Positions 26,575 to 36,678 of a DNA stretch of 64,000 nt are shown piece by piece. The DNA comes from Agrococcus jejuensis (GTDB lineage Bacteria; Actinomycetota; Actinomycetes; Actinomycetales; Microbacteriaceae). Both the position numbers and the translations under genes were made by a program. Position 1 is the stretch's first letter. Each line of letters starts with the position of its first letter. Location: positions 1-64,000 of the forward strand of contig NZ_VEFR01000003.1 of assembly GCF_007679035.1 (NCBI RefSeq), read 5' to 3'. Under the pieces are notes generated by a model that saw only the letters and a list, made by a program, of their open reading frames with translations, was not told the origin of the DNA and ran no database searches.

Positions 26575-27486
26575 TCAGCGGTATCGCCGCGGCACCGTCC
26601 AATGGCTGCCGAACTCGACGTCGTACGCGTCGGGATCGAACGGGCTGTGCCCGCCGGCGGGGTAGCTCGTGAGCTCGCCGAACACGATCCGGTCGGGCAG
26701 CAGGTAGAGGTCGACCCGCACGAAGTCGGTGTCGGCGCCGAGGCGCTCGGCGATCGTGATCATCTCGTCGAGGCGATCGGGCCTGGGATGCGGCGGGTCG
26801 GCCCACGCCGGGCCGCCGCTGAGCGGCAGGTGCTGCCAGTCGACGTCGAAGAAGTCCTGCGTGCGGGTGCCGAAGCGTCCCGAGTCCATCTCGACGTAGC
26901 GGACGCGACCGTGGAACACGAAGAGCTTGCAGTCGTCGGGGATGCCACCGTCGGCGCCGACGAGCCGCTCCTCGACGATGATGCGCGGCCGGATGCGGCT
27001 GTACGCCCACTCCTCGTTCGGACCGCGCCCGTAGAGCTGCTCGCACCACCGGTCGGCGATGTCGCGCAGCGCGCCGCGCTCGACGGCCTCGGGTCGCACG
27101 TGGGCGTAGACCCAGCCCCACTCGGGGCGAGGCAGCGTCGCGTCGACCGGCGCCGCGGGCGAGACGACGATCGCGGCGCCGCTGCCGTGCGTCGGCTTCA
27201 CGACGTACGACTCGGGCAGGTCGAGGGCGAGCAGCGCGTCGGCGTCGTCGAGCACCGCGAGCGCCTCGGGCAGCAGATGCCCGTACCCGGCCTGGATGAC
27301 GTGTCCGCGCACGGCCGCCTTGTCGGCGAACGTCACGAGCAGCTCGCGACGGTCGCGCAGCATCTTGTAGCACACCTTCTCGGTGAACCGTCGCGGCCGC
27401 CTCGTGCGCCAGAGGCGCGCGAGGCGGACCAGTCTCGAGCGGCCGCGCCAGCGGGCGCGAGGCAGCGACCGCTCGGGCTCGGTCAT
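26575..27486 (-). CDS. TupA-like ATP-grasp protein
   Basis: A 303-aa ATP-grasp enzyme of the TupA-like type (teichuronopeptide biosynthesis relatives). Visible parts: N-terminal [27 protein letters not shown], the nucleotide strand [17 protein letters not shown], the adenine-hinge region [10 protein letters not shown], the metal-binding end [25 protein letters not shown], and a Trp-rich tail. Known relatives join amino acids to surface polymers or sugars. The ATG overlaps the kbl stop (ATGA), so it is co-translated with threonine catabolism genes, an unusual partner. The substrate is unknown. Confidence 0.8.
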   Translation of the reverse strand: MTEPERSLPRARWRGRSRLVRLARLWRTRRPRRFTEKVCYKMLRDRRELLVTFADKAAVRGHVIQAGYGHLLPEALAVLDDADALLALDLPESYVVKPTHGSGAAIVVSPAAPVDATLPRPEWGWVYAHVRPEAVERGALRDIADRWCEQLYGRGPNEEWAYSRIRPRIIVEERLVGADGGIPDDCKLFVFHGRVRYVEMDSGRFGTRTQDFFDVDWQHLPLSGGPAWADPPHPRPDRLDEMITIAERLGADTDFVRVDLYLLPDRIVFGELTSYPAGGHSPFDPDAYDVEFGSHWTVPRRYR

Positions 27487-28661
27487 CCCTGCACGCGAGC
27501 GCGCGACGCCACGAAGGCCGCGATCGCGCGGTCGACGTCGTCGTCGGAGTGCGCGGCCGAGATCTGCACGCGGATGCGCGCCTCGCCGCGCGGCACGACG
27601 GGGAACGAGAAGGCCGTCACGTAGACGCCCTCCTCGAGCATCGCGTCGGCGATCTGCGACGCGAGCCGTGCGTCGTGGAACATCACGGCGGTGATGGGAT
27701 GCGTGCCCGGCAGCAGCTCGAAGCCCGCCTCCTCCATGCCCCTCTTGAACCGAGCCGTCGACCGCTGCAGCCGCTCGCGCAGCTCGCCGGCGCCCTCCAC
27801 GAGGTCGAGCGCGGCGATCGACCCGGCCACGACCGACGGCGCGAGCGCGTTCGAGAAGAGGTACGGCCGCGATCGCTGGCGCAGCAGCGCCACGATCTCC
27901 GCTCGGGCGGCGATGTAGCCGCCGGATGCGCCGCCGAGCGCCTTGCCGAGCGTGCCGGAGATGATGTCGACGCGGTCCGAGACGCCCGCGAGCTCGGGGG
28001 TGCCGGCGCCGGTGTCGCCGGTGAAGCCCACGGCGTGGGAGTCGTCGACCATCACCATGGCGTCGTACCGCTCGGCGAGGTCGCAGATCGCCCCGAGCGG
28101 GGCGAGGTAGCCGTCCATCGAGAACACGCCGTCGGTCACGATGAGCCGGCGCCGCGCGCCCGCCGCCTCCTGCAGCCGCGCCTCGAGCTCGCCCATGTCG
28201 CGGTTCGCGTACCGGTACCTGGCCGCCTTCGACAGGCGCACCCCGTCGATGATCGACGCGTGGTTGAGCGCATCCGAGATCACGGCATCCTCGGCGCCCA
28301 GCAACGTCTCGAACAAGCCGCCGTTCGCGTCGAAGCACGACGAGTAGAGGATGGTGTCCTCCTGCCCGAGGAACGACGACAGGCGCCGCTCGAGCTCGAG
28401 GTGCTGCTCCTGCGTGCCGCAGATGAACCGCACCGACGCCATGCCGAAGCCCCAGTCGTCGAGCGCCGTCTTCGCCGCCGACACGATCGCCGGATGGTCG
28501 GCGAGCCCCAGGTAGTTGTTCGAGCAGAGGTTCAGCACCGACGCGTCGCGCACCCTCACCGTCGCGCCCTGCGGTCCCGCGATCGCCCGCTCGCGCTTCG
28601 TCAGCCCCGCCTCGTCGATCTCCGCCAGCTCCTGCGCCAGCGCATCCTTGATGCCGTACAT
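27483..28661 (-). CDS. kbl: Glycine C-acetyltransferase (2-amino-3-ketobutyrate CoA ligase)
   Basis: A PLP enzyme of the alpha-oxoamine synthase family that splits 2-amino-3-oxobutyrate with CoA into glycine and acetyl-CoA. It is 392 aa. The PLP lysine is K240 in [14 protein letters not shown]; the upstream DDSHAVGF holds the pyridine-nitrogen aspartate, and LNHASIIDG the stacking His. The N-terminus [13 protein letters not shown] is typical. Its ATG overlaps the tdh stop (TGATG), so tdh-kbl are coupled and together convert threonine to glycine. Confidence 0.95.
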   Translation of the reverse strand: MYGIKDALAQELAEIDEAGLTKRERAIAGPQGATVRVRDASVLNLCSNNYLGLADHPAIVSAAKTALDDWGFGMASVRFICGTQEQHLELERRLSSFLGQEDTILYSSCFDANGGLFETLLGAEDAVISDALNHASIIDGVRLSKAARYRYANRDMGELEARLQEAAGARRRLIVTDGVFSMDGYLAPLGAICDLAERYDAMVMVDDSHAVGFTGDTGAGTPELAGVSDRVDIISGTLGKALGGASGGYIAARAEIVALLRQRSRPYLFSNALAPSVVAGSIAALDLVEGAGELRERLQRSTARFKRGMEEAGFELLPGTHPITAVMFHDARLASQIADAMLEEGVYVTAFSFPVVPRGEARIRVQISAAHSDDDVDRAIAAFVASRARVQG

Positions 28662-29710
28662 CACGCCTCCTTCGTCATGTCGAGCACGACCTTGCCGGCC
28701 GCGCCCGAACGGGCGACCTCGAACGCCTCCGCCCAGTCCGCGAACGCGAACCGGTGCGTGATGACGGGCGACACGTCGAGGCCCGTCTCGGCGAGCGACG
28801 ACATGGCGTACCAGGTCTCGTACATCTCGCGGCCGTAGATGCCCTGGATCGTGAGCATGTGGCTCACGACCTTCGCCCAGTCGATGTCGATCGACTGCGA
28901 CGGCAGCCCGAGCATCGCGATGCGGCCGCCGAAGTTCAGGTTGTCGATGATCGCGGGCAGCGCGCTCGGCGCCCCCGACATCTCGAGCGCCACGTCGAAG
29001 CCCTCGCGCATGCCGAACCGCACCTGCGCGTCCTCGATCCGCTCGGTCCGCACGTCGATGGCCTCGAAGCCCATCGACCGCGCGAGCTCGAGGCGCGCGG
29101 GCGCGACGTCGGTCACGAGGATGTGGCGGGCGCCGACGTGGCGGGCGACGGCCGCGGCCATGAGGCCGATCGGTCCCGCGCCGGTCACGAGCACGTCTTC
29201 GCCGACCACGGGGAACTTCAGCGCGGTGTGCACGGCGTTGCCGAACGGGTCGAAGATGCCGAAGACGTCGAGCTCGGCGTCGCTCACCGTGCCGATCGTG
29301 CGACCCGGATGCACCCACACGTTCGTGGCCGGCACGACGACGCGCTCGGCGAAGGCGCCGTCGCGCTGCACGCCCAGGTTCGACGTGCGGATGCACAGGT
29401 GACGGCGGCCGGCGCGGCAGTTGCGGCACGTGCCGCACACGACGTGCCCCTCGACCGATGCGATCTGCCCGACCGCGAGGTCGACGACGCCGTCGGCGAC
29501 CTCGACGATCTCGCCGACGAGCTCGTGCCCCACGACGAGGCCGGGGCGCACCGCGGCCTGCGCCCACGCATCCCAGGCGTCGATGTGCAGGTCGGTGCCG
29601 CAGATGCCTGCGCGCAGCACGAGCAGCGCGACATGGCCGGGTGGGACGGTCGGCTCGGGCACGTCGGTCAGACGCAGTCCGGGCTCGCCCGCCGTGACGA
29701 GTGCTCGCAT
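28661..29710 (-). CDS. tdh: L-threonine 3-dehydrogenase
   Basis: A zinc-dependent medium-chain dehydrogenase that oxidises threonine to 2-amino-3-oxobutyrate with NAD+. It is 349 aa. Catalytic zinc ligands are C37 and H62-E63 (GHELVGE); the structural zinc site is C92, C95, C98 and C106. The NAD-binding glycines are [12 protein letters not shown]. Direct coupling to kbl confirms the threonine role over other zinc alcohol dehydrogenases. The ATG at 29708-29710 has GGAGA about six bases upstream. Confidence 0.94.
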   Translation of the reverse strand: MRALVTAGEPGLRLTDVPEPTVPPGHVALLVLRAGICGTDLHIDAWDAWAQAAVRPGLVVGHELVGEIVEVADGVVDLAVGQIASVEGHVVCGTCRNCRAGRRHLCIRTSNLGVQRDGAFAERVVVPATNVWVHPGRTIGTVSDAELDVFGIFDPFGNAVHTALKFPVVGEDVLVTGAGPIGLMAAAVARHVGARHILVTDVAPARLELARSMGFEAIDVRTERIEDAQVRFGMREGFDVALEMSGAPSALPAIIDNLNFGGRIAMLGLPSQSIDIDWAKVVSHMLTIQGIYGREMYETWYAMSSLAETGLDVSPVITHRFAFADWAEAFEVARSGAAGKVVLDMTKEA

Positions 29711-29812
29711 GGGGTCTCCATCGACGTCATTCGGGTCGTCACCGATCCTTCCACGCTCGATGGGCATGTGACGTGCCCTGCGCGACGAGCCGGAGCGCAG
29801 CCCGCGTCGGCG

Positions 29813-30439
29813 TCAGCGGGCCGAGAGGGCTCGCCCCCGCACGGCGTAGGCGAGCATGAGGGCGAGCATCGCGAGGCCGGCGACCACCGCGGACGCCTCG
29901 CCCGCAGGCTCGCCCCCCACGATCGCGGTCACGAGCCCGACGGCGCCGATCGCGACGAGGGCGACCGCGAGGTCGACGAAGTGGCGCTCGTGGAAGGCGC
30001 GAGCGAACGGCAGGAAGTGCAGCCCCACGGCGACGGCGATCGCGATGGGGATCGCGGCGGCATGCCCCGTGCTCGTGAGCAGCAGCCGCGCGCCGGCGAT
30101 GAGCGCCAGCATCCCCGCGACGGATGCGAGGTACGCCCACCATGCGCCGACCCCGACGGATGCGGGTGCGCCGAGCGCGCGAGGCGCGCCGAAGAGCGCC
30201 CAGAGCGTGGCGGCTGCGAGCGCGATCGCGAGCCCGCAGACGAGGAGCGTGATCGGCATCGGCGCCCAGGCCAGGTTCGCGAGCACGAAGACGAGCCCGC
30301 CGGCGATGCCCACGAGGGCGCCGACGCGCCGCGGATCGAGGCGGCTGCGACCCTCGCGCACGCTGCGCTGCGCCGCGGGTGGCAGCCGTGCCAGCCATGC
30401 GGGCTCGGGCGTCGCCGGGTCGTCGGGCGTCGGGACCAT
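29813..30439 (-). CDS. Polytopic membrane protein, function unknown
   Basis: A 208-aa protein with a short Pro-rich cytosolic head and about six hydrophobic helices (around ALVGIAGGLVFVLANLAW, ITLLVCGLAIALAAATLWALF, WWAYLASVAGMLALIAGARL, IPIAIAVAVGLHFLPFAR, LAVALVAIGAVGLVTAIVG and AVVAGLAMLALMLAYAV). The phrase GLHFLPFARAFHERHF is the most distinctive. No family is recognised with certainty. It is divergent from purM, sharing a 149-bp gap. Confidence 0.7.
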   Translation of the reverse strand: MVPTPDDPATPEPAWLARLPPAAQRSVREGRSRLDPRRVGALVGIAGGLVFVLANLAWAPMPITLLVCGLAIALAAATLWALFGAPRALGAPASVGVGAWWAYLASVAGMLALIAGARLLLTSTGHAAAIPIAIAVAVGLHFLPFARAFHERHFVDLAVALVAIGAVGLVTAIVGGEPAGEASAVVAGLAMLALMLAYAVRGRALSAR

Positions 30440-30576
30440 GCTCGACGCTCTCACGGATGCCGGGCCGGCGGCAGCCCCGCGGCGTGCGGCCACCTGCGCC
30501 GCACCCCGCCGTCGCGATCCTCGAGCACCGTGCGGTGGCGCCGCCCTCCCCGACGGATCCGCATGCGTCCCGCCGG

Positions 30577-30582
30577 TACCCT
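30577..30582 (+). promoter_or_regulatory. -10 element of leaderless purM mRNA
   Basis: TACCCT is followed by six bases (GGAGCC) and then the GTG start of purM. The GGAG within those six bases is too close to serve as a normal ribosome site. Confidence 0.5.
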
Positions 30583-30588
30583 GGAGCC

Positions 30589-31680
30589 GTGACGGATCTC
30601 TACGCGGCAGCAGGCGTCGACACGGCAGCGGGCGACCGCGCCGTCGAGCTCATGAAGGCGGCCGTGGCCCGCACGCACGGCGCAGGCGTCGTGGGCGGCG
30701 TCGGCGGCTTCGCCGGCCTCTTCGACCTCTCTGCCGCAGGCGACTACCGCCGGCCGCTGCTCGCCTCGTCGACCGACGGCGTGGGCACGAAGGTCGCGCT
30801 CGCGCAGGCGATCGACAAGCACGACACCATCGGCCAGGACCTCGTGGGCATGGTCGTCGACGACATCGTCGTCGTGGGCGCGAAGCCCCTCGCCATGACC
30901 GACTACATCGCGTGCGGCCGCATCGAGCCCGTGCGCATCGCCGACATCGTGCGCGGCATCGCCGCGGCGTGCGAGGCCACCGGCACGGCGCTCGTCGGCG
31001 GCGAGACCGCCGAGCACCCCGGACTCCTCGGCCCCGACGACTACGACGTGGCCGGCGCGGCCGTGGGCATCGTCGAGGCGGATGCGCTGCTCGGCCCCGA
31101 CCGCGTGCGCGCGGGCGACGCCGTCGTGGCGATGGCGTCGAGCGGCCTGCACTCCAACGGCTTCTCGCTCGTGCGCCACATCCTCGCCGACAAGGGCATC
31201 GCGTTGACGAGCCACGTCGACGAGCTGGGCGGCGTGGCCGCCGAGGTGCTGCTCGAGCCGACGCGCCTCTACACGAGCCCGCTCGTCGCGATGCTCGCCG
31301 AGGGCCGCGCCATCCACGCCATCAGCCACGTGACGGGCGGCGGCATCGCCGCGAACCTCGCGCGCGTGCTCCCCACGGGCCTCGCCGTCGAGCTGCAGCG
31401 CGGCTGGGCCGTGCCGGAGGTGTTCCGCGCGCTCGCGTCGATCGGCGGCCACGACCTCGTCGCGACCGAGGGCACGTGGAACCTCGGCCTCGGCATGATC
31501 GCGATCGTCGATCGGGCCGATGCGGCCGCGGTCGTCGCCGACTCCGAGGCCGCCGGCATCCCCGCGTGGGTCGCGGGCGAGGTGCAGGCGGCGGATGCGA
31601 CCCCCGAGTCCGAGGGCTGGGTGCAGGGCGCCAAGGGCGTCGACGGCGGCGCCGTGCGGCTCACGGGCACGCACGCCTGA
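30589..31680 (+). CDS. purM: Phosphoribosylformylglycinamidine cyclo-ligase (AIR synthetase)
   Basis: Closes the imidazole ring: FGAM plus ATP gives AIR, step 5 of purine synthesis. It is 363 aa. Typical parts are YAAAGVDTAAGDRAVELMK, the ATP-site segment LLASSTDGVGTKVALAQ, DDIVVVGAKPLAMTDY, GGETAEHPG, the strand MASSGLHSNGFSLVR, and HVTGGGIAANLARVLP. In many bacteria purM follows purF; here it is 7.5 kb away on the other strand with its own promoter. Confidence 0.96.
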   Translation: MTDLYAAAGVDTAAGDRAVELMKAAVARTHGAGVVGGVGGFAGLFDLSAAGDYRRPLLASSTDGVGTKVALAQAIDKHDTIGQDLVGMVVDDIVVVGAKPLAMTDYIACGRIEPVRIADIVRGIAAACEATGTALVGGETAEHPGLLGPDDYDVAGAAVGIVEADALLGPDRVRAGDAVVAMASSGLHSNGFSLVRHILADKGIALTSHVDELGGVAAEVLLEPTRLYTSPLVAMLAEGRAIHAISHVTGGGIAANLARVLPTGLAVELQRGWAVPEVFRALASIGGHDLVATEGTWNLGLGMIAIVDRADAAAVVADSEAAGIPAWVAGEVQAADATPESEGWVQGAKGVDGGAVRLTGTHA

Positions 31681-31775
31681 CCCGCGCCTGCGTCCAAGCA
31701 TCGTCCGGAGGACGTCCAAGCGACGTCCAGGAGACCTTCGGACCAGCGTCAGTGGCGTCGGGCATCGTCGATGCC

Positions 31776-31970
31776 ATGACGATGACGACCGGAACCGTGC
31801 AGCTCCCGCCGCGTCTCGCGGCTCCCGCCCCGCAGGTCGTGCCTCCCATGCAGTCGCGCGCTCGACGCGTCGACCGCGTCACGATCGGCCTGCTCGCGGG
31901 CGTCGGTGCGTCCGCAGCCTTCGCAGGCATGTCGGCGCTCGCCCTCGCGGCGCACGCGTCGCTGGGCTGA
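31776..31970 (+). CDS. Small single-pass membrane protein, 64 aa
   Basis: A short frame with consistent GC3 bias. It encodes a Pro/Arg-rich cytosolic head (LPPRLAAPAPQVVPPMQSRARRVDR) followed by one hydrophobic helix (TIGLLAGVGASAAFAGMSALALAAHASLG) that reaches the C-terminus. CATCGT, seven bases before the ATG, could be a leaderless -10. Upstream (31695-31735) the word CGTCC recurs four times, perhaps an operator. Family unknown; it may be a small regulator or subunit, but nothing shows which. Confidence 0.5.
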   Translation: MTMTTGTVQLPPRLAAPAPQVVPPMQSRARRVDRVTIGLLAGVGASAAFAGMSALALAAHASLG

Positions 31971-32056
31971 TCGCGCTCCTAGGAAACGCCCACAGCCCGC
32001 GCGTAGGATCGGCCACGCCCCGGGCCGCACCGCCCGCACCATCGAGAAGGCGAACC

Positions 32057-32455
32057 ATGACCTACACCCCTCCCGGCCAGGAGCCGCAGCAGCCGTCGTA
32101 CTCGACGCCCGCACAGCCCGCCTACTCCGCGCCGCAGTCGTCGTACGCGACGCCCCAGTACGGCCAGAACCAGTACGCCGGGTACGGCGCGCCCAAGCCC
32201 AAGAGCGACAAGAAGACGTTCGGCCTGTGGGGCATGATCCTCGGCCTCTCGGGTCTGCTCCTCCCGCTCTTCATCAACAACATCGCCGCCATCGCGCTCG
32301 GCATCGTGGGGCTCATCAAGGAGAACTCGAAGGGCATGTCGATCACGGCGATCGTGTCCGGCGCCATCGGGCTGATCTGGGCACCGTTCGCGTGGACGAT
32401 CGCCTTCGGTCTCATCGTCTTCTTCGCCGCTGGTGGCGCGTACTACATGTCCTGA
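32057..32455 (+). CDS. DUF4190-like membrane protein with Tyr/Pro/Gln-rich head
   Basis: A 132-aa protein. Residues 1-50 are low complexity, rich in Tyr, Pro, Gln and Ser (PAQPAYSAPQSSYATPQYGQ), ending in the basic linker PKPKSDKKTFG. Two hydrophobic segments then form the DUF4190-like hairpin (LWGMILGLSGLLLPLFI, with NNIAAIALGIVGL before KENSKGMSITAIVSG, and a last helix FAWTIAFGLIVFFAAGGAYY). An AGAAGG site precedes the ATG by seven bases. Such proteins are common and uncharacterised in actinobacteria. A strong terminator follows. Confidence 0.75.
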   Translation: MTYTPPGQEPQQPSYSTPAQPAYSAPQSSYATPQYGQNQYAGYGAPKPKSDKKTFGLWGMILGLSGLLLPLFINNIAAIALGIVGLIKENSKGMSITAIVSGAIGLIWAPFAWTIAFGLIVFFAAGGAYYMS

Positions 32456-32472
32456 CCGAGGTCAGCACCGCA

Positions 32473-32500
32473 TGAGGGCCCCGCGACCGCGGGGCCCTCA
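32473..32500 (+). terminator. Strong GC hairpin terminator
   Basis: TGAGGGCCCCGC (32473-32484) and GCGGGGCCCTCA (32489-32500) form a perfect 12-bp stem with a GACC tetraloop, 17 bp after the DUF4190-like gene. Confidence 0.85.
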
Positions 32501-32522
32501 CGCGCATCCGAGGAGCAGCATC

Positions 32523-32739
32523 GTGACCAGTCTCTCCGGCACCCCCTACGGCCAGCCGACGCAGCACCAGCCGTCGGCGTACCTGCAGCCGGCGCCCTAC
32601 GGGTCGCCGCAGCACCTCGCCCAGCAGCCGTACGCGTACGCGGCCGCCTACGCCGCGCCGCGCAGCCCCAAGACCACGTTCGGCGTCGCTGCCGTTCCTG
32701 TGCTGACGGCCGGATGCGCGGACGGATGCGTCCGCGCGC

Positions 32740-32759
<20 letters not shown>
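32523..32759 (+). pseudogene. Truncated paralogue of the DUF4190-like gene
   Basis: A GTG start with GGAGCAGCATC before it opens a frame (TSLSGTPYGQPTQHQPSAY...) that repeats the style of the neighbouring gene: Tyr/Pro/Gln-rich head, then a basic linker PRSPKTTFG like its PKSDKKTFG. Directly after this point the homologous membrane part is missing. The frame runs instead through 25 unrelated residues, across the sdaA terminator and into the sdaA stop region. The simplest reading is a tandem duplicate whose 3' part was deleted. A real short secreted or cytosolic peptide cannot be excluded. Confidence 0.55.
32716..32737 (-). terminator. Terminator hairpin of sdaA
   Basis: GCGCGGA (32716-32722) pairs with TCCGCGC (32731-32737) around an 8-nt loop, directly after the sdaA stop at 32740. 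Confidence 0.5.
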
Positions 32760-34227
<1,468 letters not shown>

Positions 34228-34228
34228 G

Positions 34229-34426
34229 TCAGGCGCTGCGGCCCTGGTACTCGTCGTCCTGGTCGGAGTCGTCGTCGGCGTAGTCCGCCCACTTGTCGAC
34301 GTACTCGTCGCTCTCGTGCGGAGTACCGATCTCGCGCTCGAGCGCCGAGTAGTTCACGTTCGGGCTGTATGCCTTCAGCTCACGAGCGATCTTCGTGTGC
34401 TTGGCCTTCTGACGACCACGACCCAT
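34229..34426 (-). CDS. DUF3073 domain protein
   Basis: A 65-aa, highly charged cytosolic protein. The start [26 protein letters not shown] is the diagnostic DUF3073 signature and is very conserved in actinobacteria; the rest is acidic ([19 protein letters not shown]). The basic head and acidic tail suggest nucleic-acid or ribosome contact, but the role is unknown. Its stop is one base from the sdaA start. The leader carries an 8-bp stem-loop. Confidence 0.9.
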   Translation of the reverse strand: MGRGRQKAKHTKIARELKAYSPNVNYSALEREIGTPHESDEYVDKWADYADDDSDQDDEYQGRSA

Positions 34427-34446
34427 GCTGCACCCCCAACAGAGAA

Positions 34447-34469
34447 CGCCCGCATCCATACTGCGGGCG
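34447..34469 (-). other. Stem-loop in the DUF3073 leader region
   Basis: CGCCCGCA (34447-34454) pairs with TGCGGGCG (34462-34469), loop TCCATAC, 20 bp upstream of the DUF3073 start. It could affect translation of DUF3073-sdaA or be part of an operator; the promoter position is not clear. Confidence 0.4.
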
Positions 34470-34562
34470 GTATGCGCGCGCCACCGCGCTTTGCAAGCCA
34501 ACCGGCAGAATAGCACGGCGGCGCATCCCGATCGTGGAGCGCCATGGATGGATGGAGCACGC

Positions 34563-35687
34563 ATGCACGACCTGGCCGCCGCCGCGAACGACCGGGTCGA
34601 CGCGATCGTCGCAGACACGCTCGCGCTCTGCGCCGTCGAGTCGCCCTCGCGCGACGCCGCGGCGTCGCGTCGCAGCGCCGACGCCGTGCGCGACCTGCTC
34701 GTCGAGCGGCTCGGCGCGACCGTGACGGAGCAGACGGTCGACGGGCATGTGCACGTGCGCGCCACGTGGGGCGAGCCCCGCGTGCTGCTGCTGTGCCACC
34801 ACGACACCGTGTGGCCGCTCGGCACCGTCGACCGCATCCCGCTGACCGACGGCGACCTCGTCTCGGGGCCCGGCACCGTCGACATGAAGGGCGGCATCGC
34901 CATCGCCGTGCACGCCCTCGCGATGCTGCGCGAGGCGGGAGGGGATGCGGCGCTCGAGGGCGTTGACCTGCTCGTCACGGGCGACGAGGAGGTCGGGTCG
35001 CCGACCTCGCGCCCCATCATCGAGGCGTCGACGGCGCAGGCGGCGCTCGTGCTCGAGGCCGCCGCGCACGGCGGCGAGGTGAAGACGGGCCGCAAGGGCG
35101 TGTCGATCTACCGCCTCGAGATCGTGGGCCGAGCCGCGCACGCCGGCGTCGAGCCCGAGCTGGGCGTCAACGCCGCCGTCGCGCTCGCGCACGCCGTGCT
35201 CGCCATGACCGGGCTGGGCGACGCCGCGGCCGGCACGAGCGTGACGCCCACGGTGCTGCAGGCGGGCACGACCACGAACACGGTGCCGGCGTCGGCATGG
35301 ATCGCCGTCGACGTGCGCGCGTGGACCGTCGCCGAGCAGCAGCGCGTCGACGACGCGATCCGCGCCCTCGTCTCGCCGCTCGAGGGCGCCGCGATCGTCG
35401 TGCACGGCGGCATCAACCGCCCGCCGCTCGAGCGCGCGATGGCGGTCGACCTCTACACGCAGGCCGCCGCGGTCGCGGTGGAGCTCGGCTTCGAGCCGCT
35501 GCGCGAGACGGCCGTGGGCGGAGGGTCGGACGGCAACTTCACGGCCGGCGCGGGCATCCCGACCCTCGACGGCCTCGGCCCGTGGGGCGGCGGTGCCCAC
35601 GCCGACCACGAGCATGCGGTGCGGGCGGCGTTCGCGCCGCGCACGGCCCTCGTCGCGGGCCTCGTGCGCCGCCTCCTCGCCTCCTAG
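34563..35687 (+). CDS. M20 family metallopeptidase (glutamate carboxypeptidase-like)
   Basis: A 374-aa cytosolic two-metal hydrolase. Metal-site motifs are LLLCHHDTVWPLGT (His-Asp; the usual first motif is G-H-x-D, here H-H-D), the bridging Asp in GPGTVDMKGG, the catalytic Glu pair in VTGDEEVGSPTS, and the last His in GGGAHADHEHA. The dimerisation domain lies between (KGVSIYRLEIVGRAAHAGVEPELGVNA). It resembles the CPG2/ArgE-like branch. Natural substrate is unknown, likely an N-acyl amino acid or a dipeptide. GGAG lies five bases before the ATG. A four-copy repeat follows the stop. Confidence 0.87.
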   Translation: MHDLAAAANDRVDAIVADTLALCAVESPSRDAAASRRSADAVRDLLVERLGATVTEQTVDGHVHVRATWGEPRVLLLCHHDTVWPLGTVDRIPLTDGDLVSGPGTVDMKGGIAIAVHALAMLREAGGDAALEGVDLLVTGDEEVGSPTSRPIIEASTAQAALVLEAAAHGGEVKTGRKGVSIYRLEIVGRAAHAGVEPELGVNAAVALAHAVLAMTGLGDAAAGTSVTPTVLQAGTTTNTVPASAWIAVDVRAWTVAEQQRVDDAIRALVSPLEGAAIVVHGGINRPPLERAMAVDLYTQAAAVAVELGFEPLRETAVGGGSDGNFTAGAGIPTLDGLGPWGGGAHADHEHAVRAAFAPRTALVAGLVRRLLAS

Positions 35688-35710
35688 CGCCGCACACGAA
35701 GGCGTCGCCC

Positions 35711-35875
35711 ACCCGCTGGTCGAGGAGCGCGCGAGCCCGAAGGGCGAGCACGCGTCACGAGACCACGGGACCGCCGCTCCTGCCCGATCGTGCGCATGGT
35801 CGCGTCGGGCGGGCTCGTCGCGTGGTCTCGTGACGGCTGCAGCCTGCGGCTGCGGCCTCCTCGACCAGCTGGTGG
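35711..35875. repeat. Nested inverted-repeat element, copy C
   Basis: Outer arms: CCGCTGGTCGAGGAGCGC (35713-35730) and a matching CCTCCTCGACCAGCTGGTGG ending near 35875. Inner arms: GCGTCACGAGACCA (35752-35765) and TGGTCTCGTGACG (35823-35835). The core (GGGACCGCCGCTCCTGCCC...) aligns with copy D, not with A or B. A further partial arm CCAGCTGGTGG occurs about 30 bp on (near 35908-35918). It sits between the convergent ends of the M20 and crcB genes. Confidence 0.88.
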
Positions 35876-35935
35876 CGGGTCGCGTCCATCGGGCGCTCGT
35901 CACCCCATCCAGCTGGTGGGAGCGAGCGCGAGCGC

Positions 35936-36304
35936 TCAGGCGGCGAGCAGCGCGCCGAGCCAGAGGCCGACGGCGGCGAGGGCGACGCCCGCGACGAGCG
36001 TCACCGCGACGTTCGCGACCGCCGCGCGCATGCGGCGCCGGTCGGCGAGCTGCACCGTCTCGACCATCCACGTCGAGAACGTCGTGAGGCCGCCGCAGAA
36101 GCCCGTCACGACGACGAGCAGCAGCAGCGGCTCGCCACCGAGCACGCTCGTCGCGAGGCCGGCCACGAAGGCGCCCGCGAGGTTGGCGACGAGGATCGGC
36201 CACGGCAGGCGGTCGGGATGCCCCAGGCGTGCGAGGGCGAAGCGCACGACGGCGCCGACCCCGCCGGCGAGCGCCACGAGCACGATGCCGAGCCCCGCGA
36301 TCAC
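35936..36304 (-). CDS. crcB: Fluoride channel CrcB/Fluc, subunit 1
   Basis: A 122-aa, four-helix membrane protein that exports fluoride as a dual-topology dimer. Family marks: an N-terminal GGVGAVVRFAL helix, the polar GHPDRLPWPILVANLAGAFVAGL segment (N-x-x-G) and the pore signature GFCGGLTTFSTWMVE with the Phe/Thr/Ser track. Last of three coupled genes: its GTG overlaps the stop of the second crcB. Gram-positive bacteria often encode two non-identical CrcB proteins that form a heterodimer. Confidence 0.92.
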   Translation of the reverse strand: MIAGLGIVLVALAGGVGAVVRFALARLGHPDRLPWPILVANLAGAFVAGLATSVLGGEPLLLLVVVTGFCGGLTTFSTWMVETVQLADRRRMRAAVANVAVTLVAGVALAAVGLWLGALLAA

Positions 36305-36678
36305 TCGTCGACCTCCATCGCCGCGCGCGGTCGGCTGCCGAGCCGCAGCCCCGCCCACGCGGCCGCGATGCCGAGCGCGATCGACGCGACCAGGTACCCG
36401 AGCGTCACGGCATCCGGATGCTGCGCCACCACGAGCGCGAGCGCGCTGAACGTCGTGAAGCCGCCGAGGACGCCCGTGCCGAGGCCCGCGCGCACCCAGT
36501 CGGGCGCGACGGGCCAGACGCGGGCGACGAGCAGCCCGAGCACGAAGGCGCCGACGACGTTGATGCCGAGGGTCTGCCACGGATGCGCGTCGAGCGTCGC
36601 GAGATCGATCGACGTGCGCAGCCCCGTGCCGAGCGCGCCGCCCACGAGCACGGCGAGCCAGGGGAGCAGTCGGCTCAC
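36301..36678 (-). CDS. crcB: Fluoride channel CrcB/Fluc, subunit 2
   Basis: A 125-aa partner of the neighbouring CrcB. It has GGALGTGLRTSID near the N-terminus, TLGINVVGAFVLGLL (N-x-x-G) and the pore segment GVLGGFTTFSALALV, four helices in all. Its tail is basic and then acidic (RPRAAMEVDE). The GTG start overlaps the stop of the APC permease gene (GTGA), so the three genes are co-translated in the order APC, crcB2, crcB1. No fluoride riboswitch was recognised upstream. Confidence 0.92.
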   Translation of the reverse strand: MSRLLPWLAVLVGGALGTGLRTSIDLATLDAHPWQTLGINVVGAFVLGLLVARVWPVAPDWVRAGLGTGVLGGFTTFSALALVVAQHPDAVTLGYLVASIALGIAAAWAGLRLGSRPRAAMEVDE

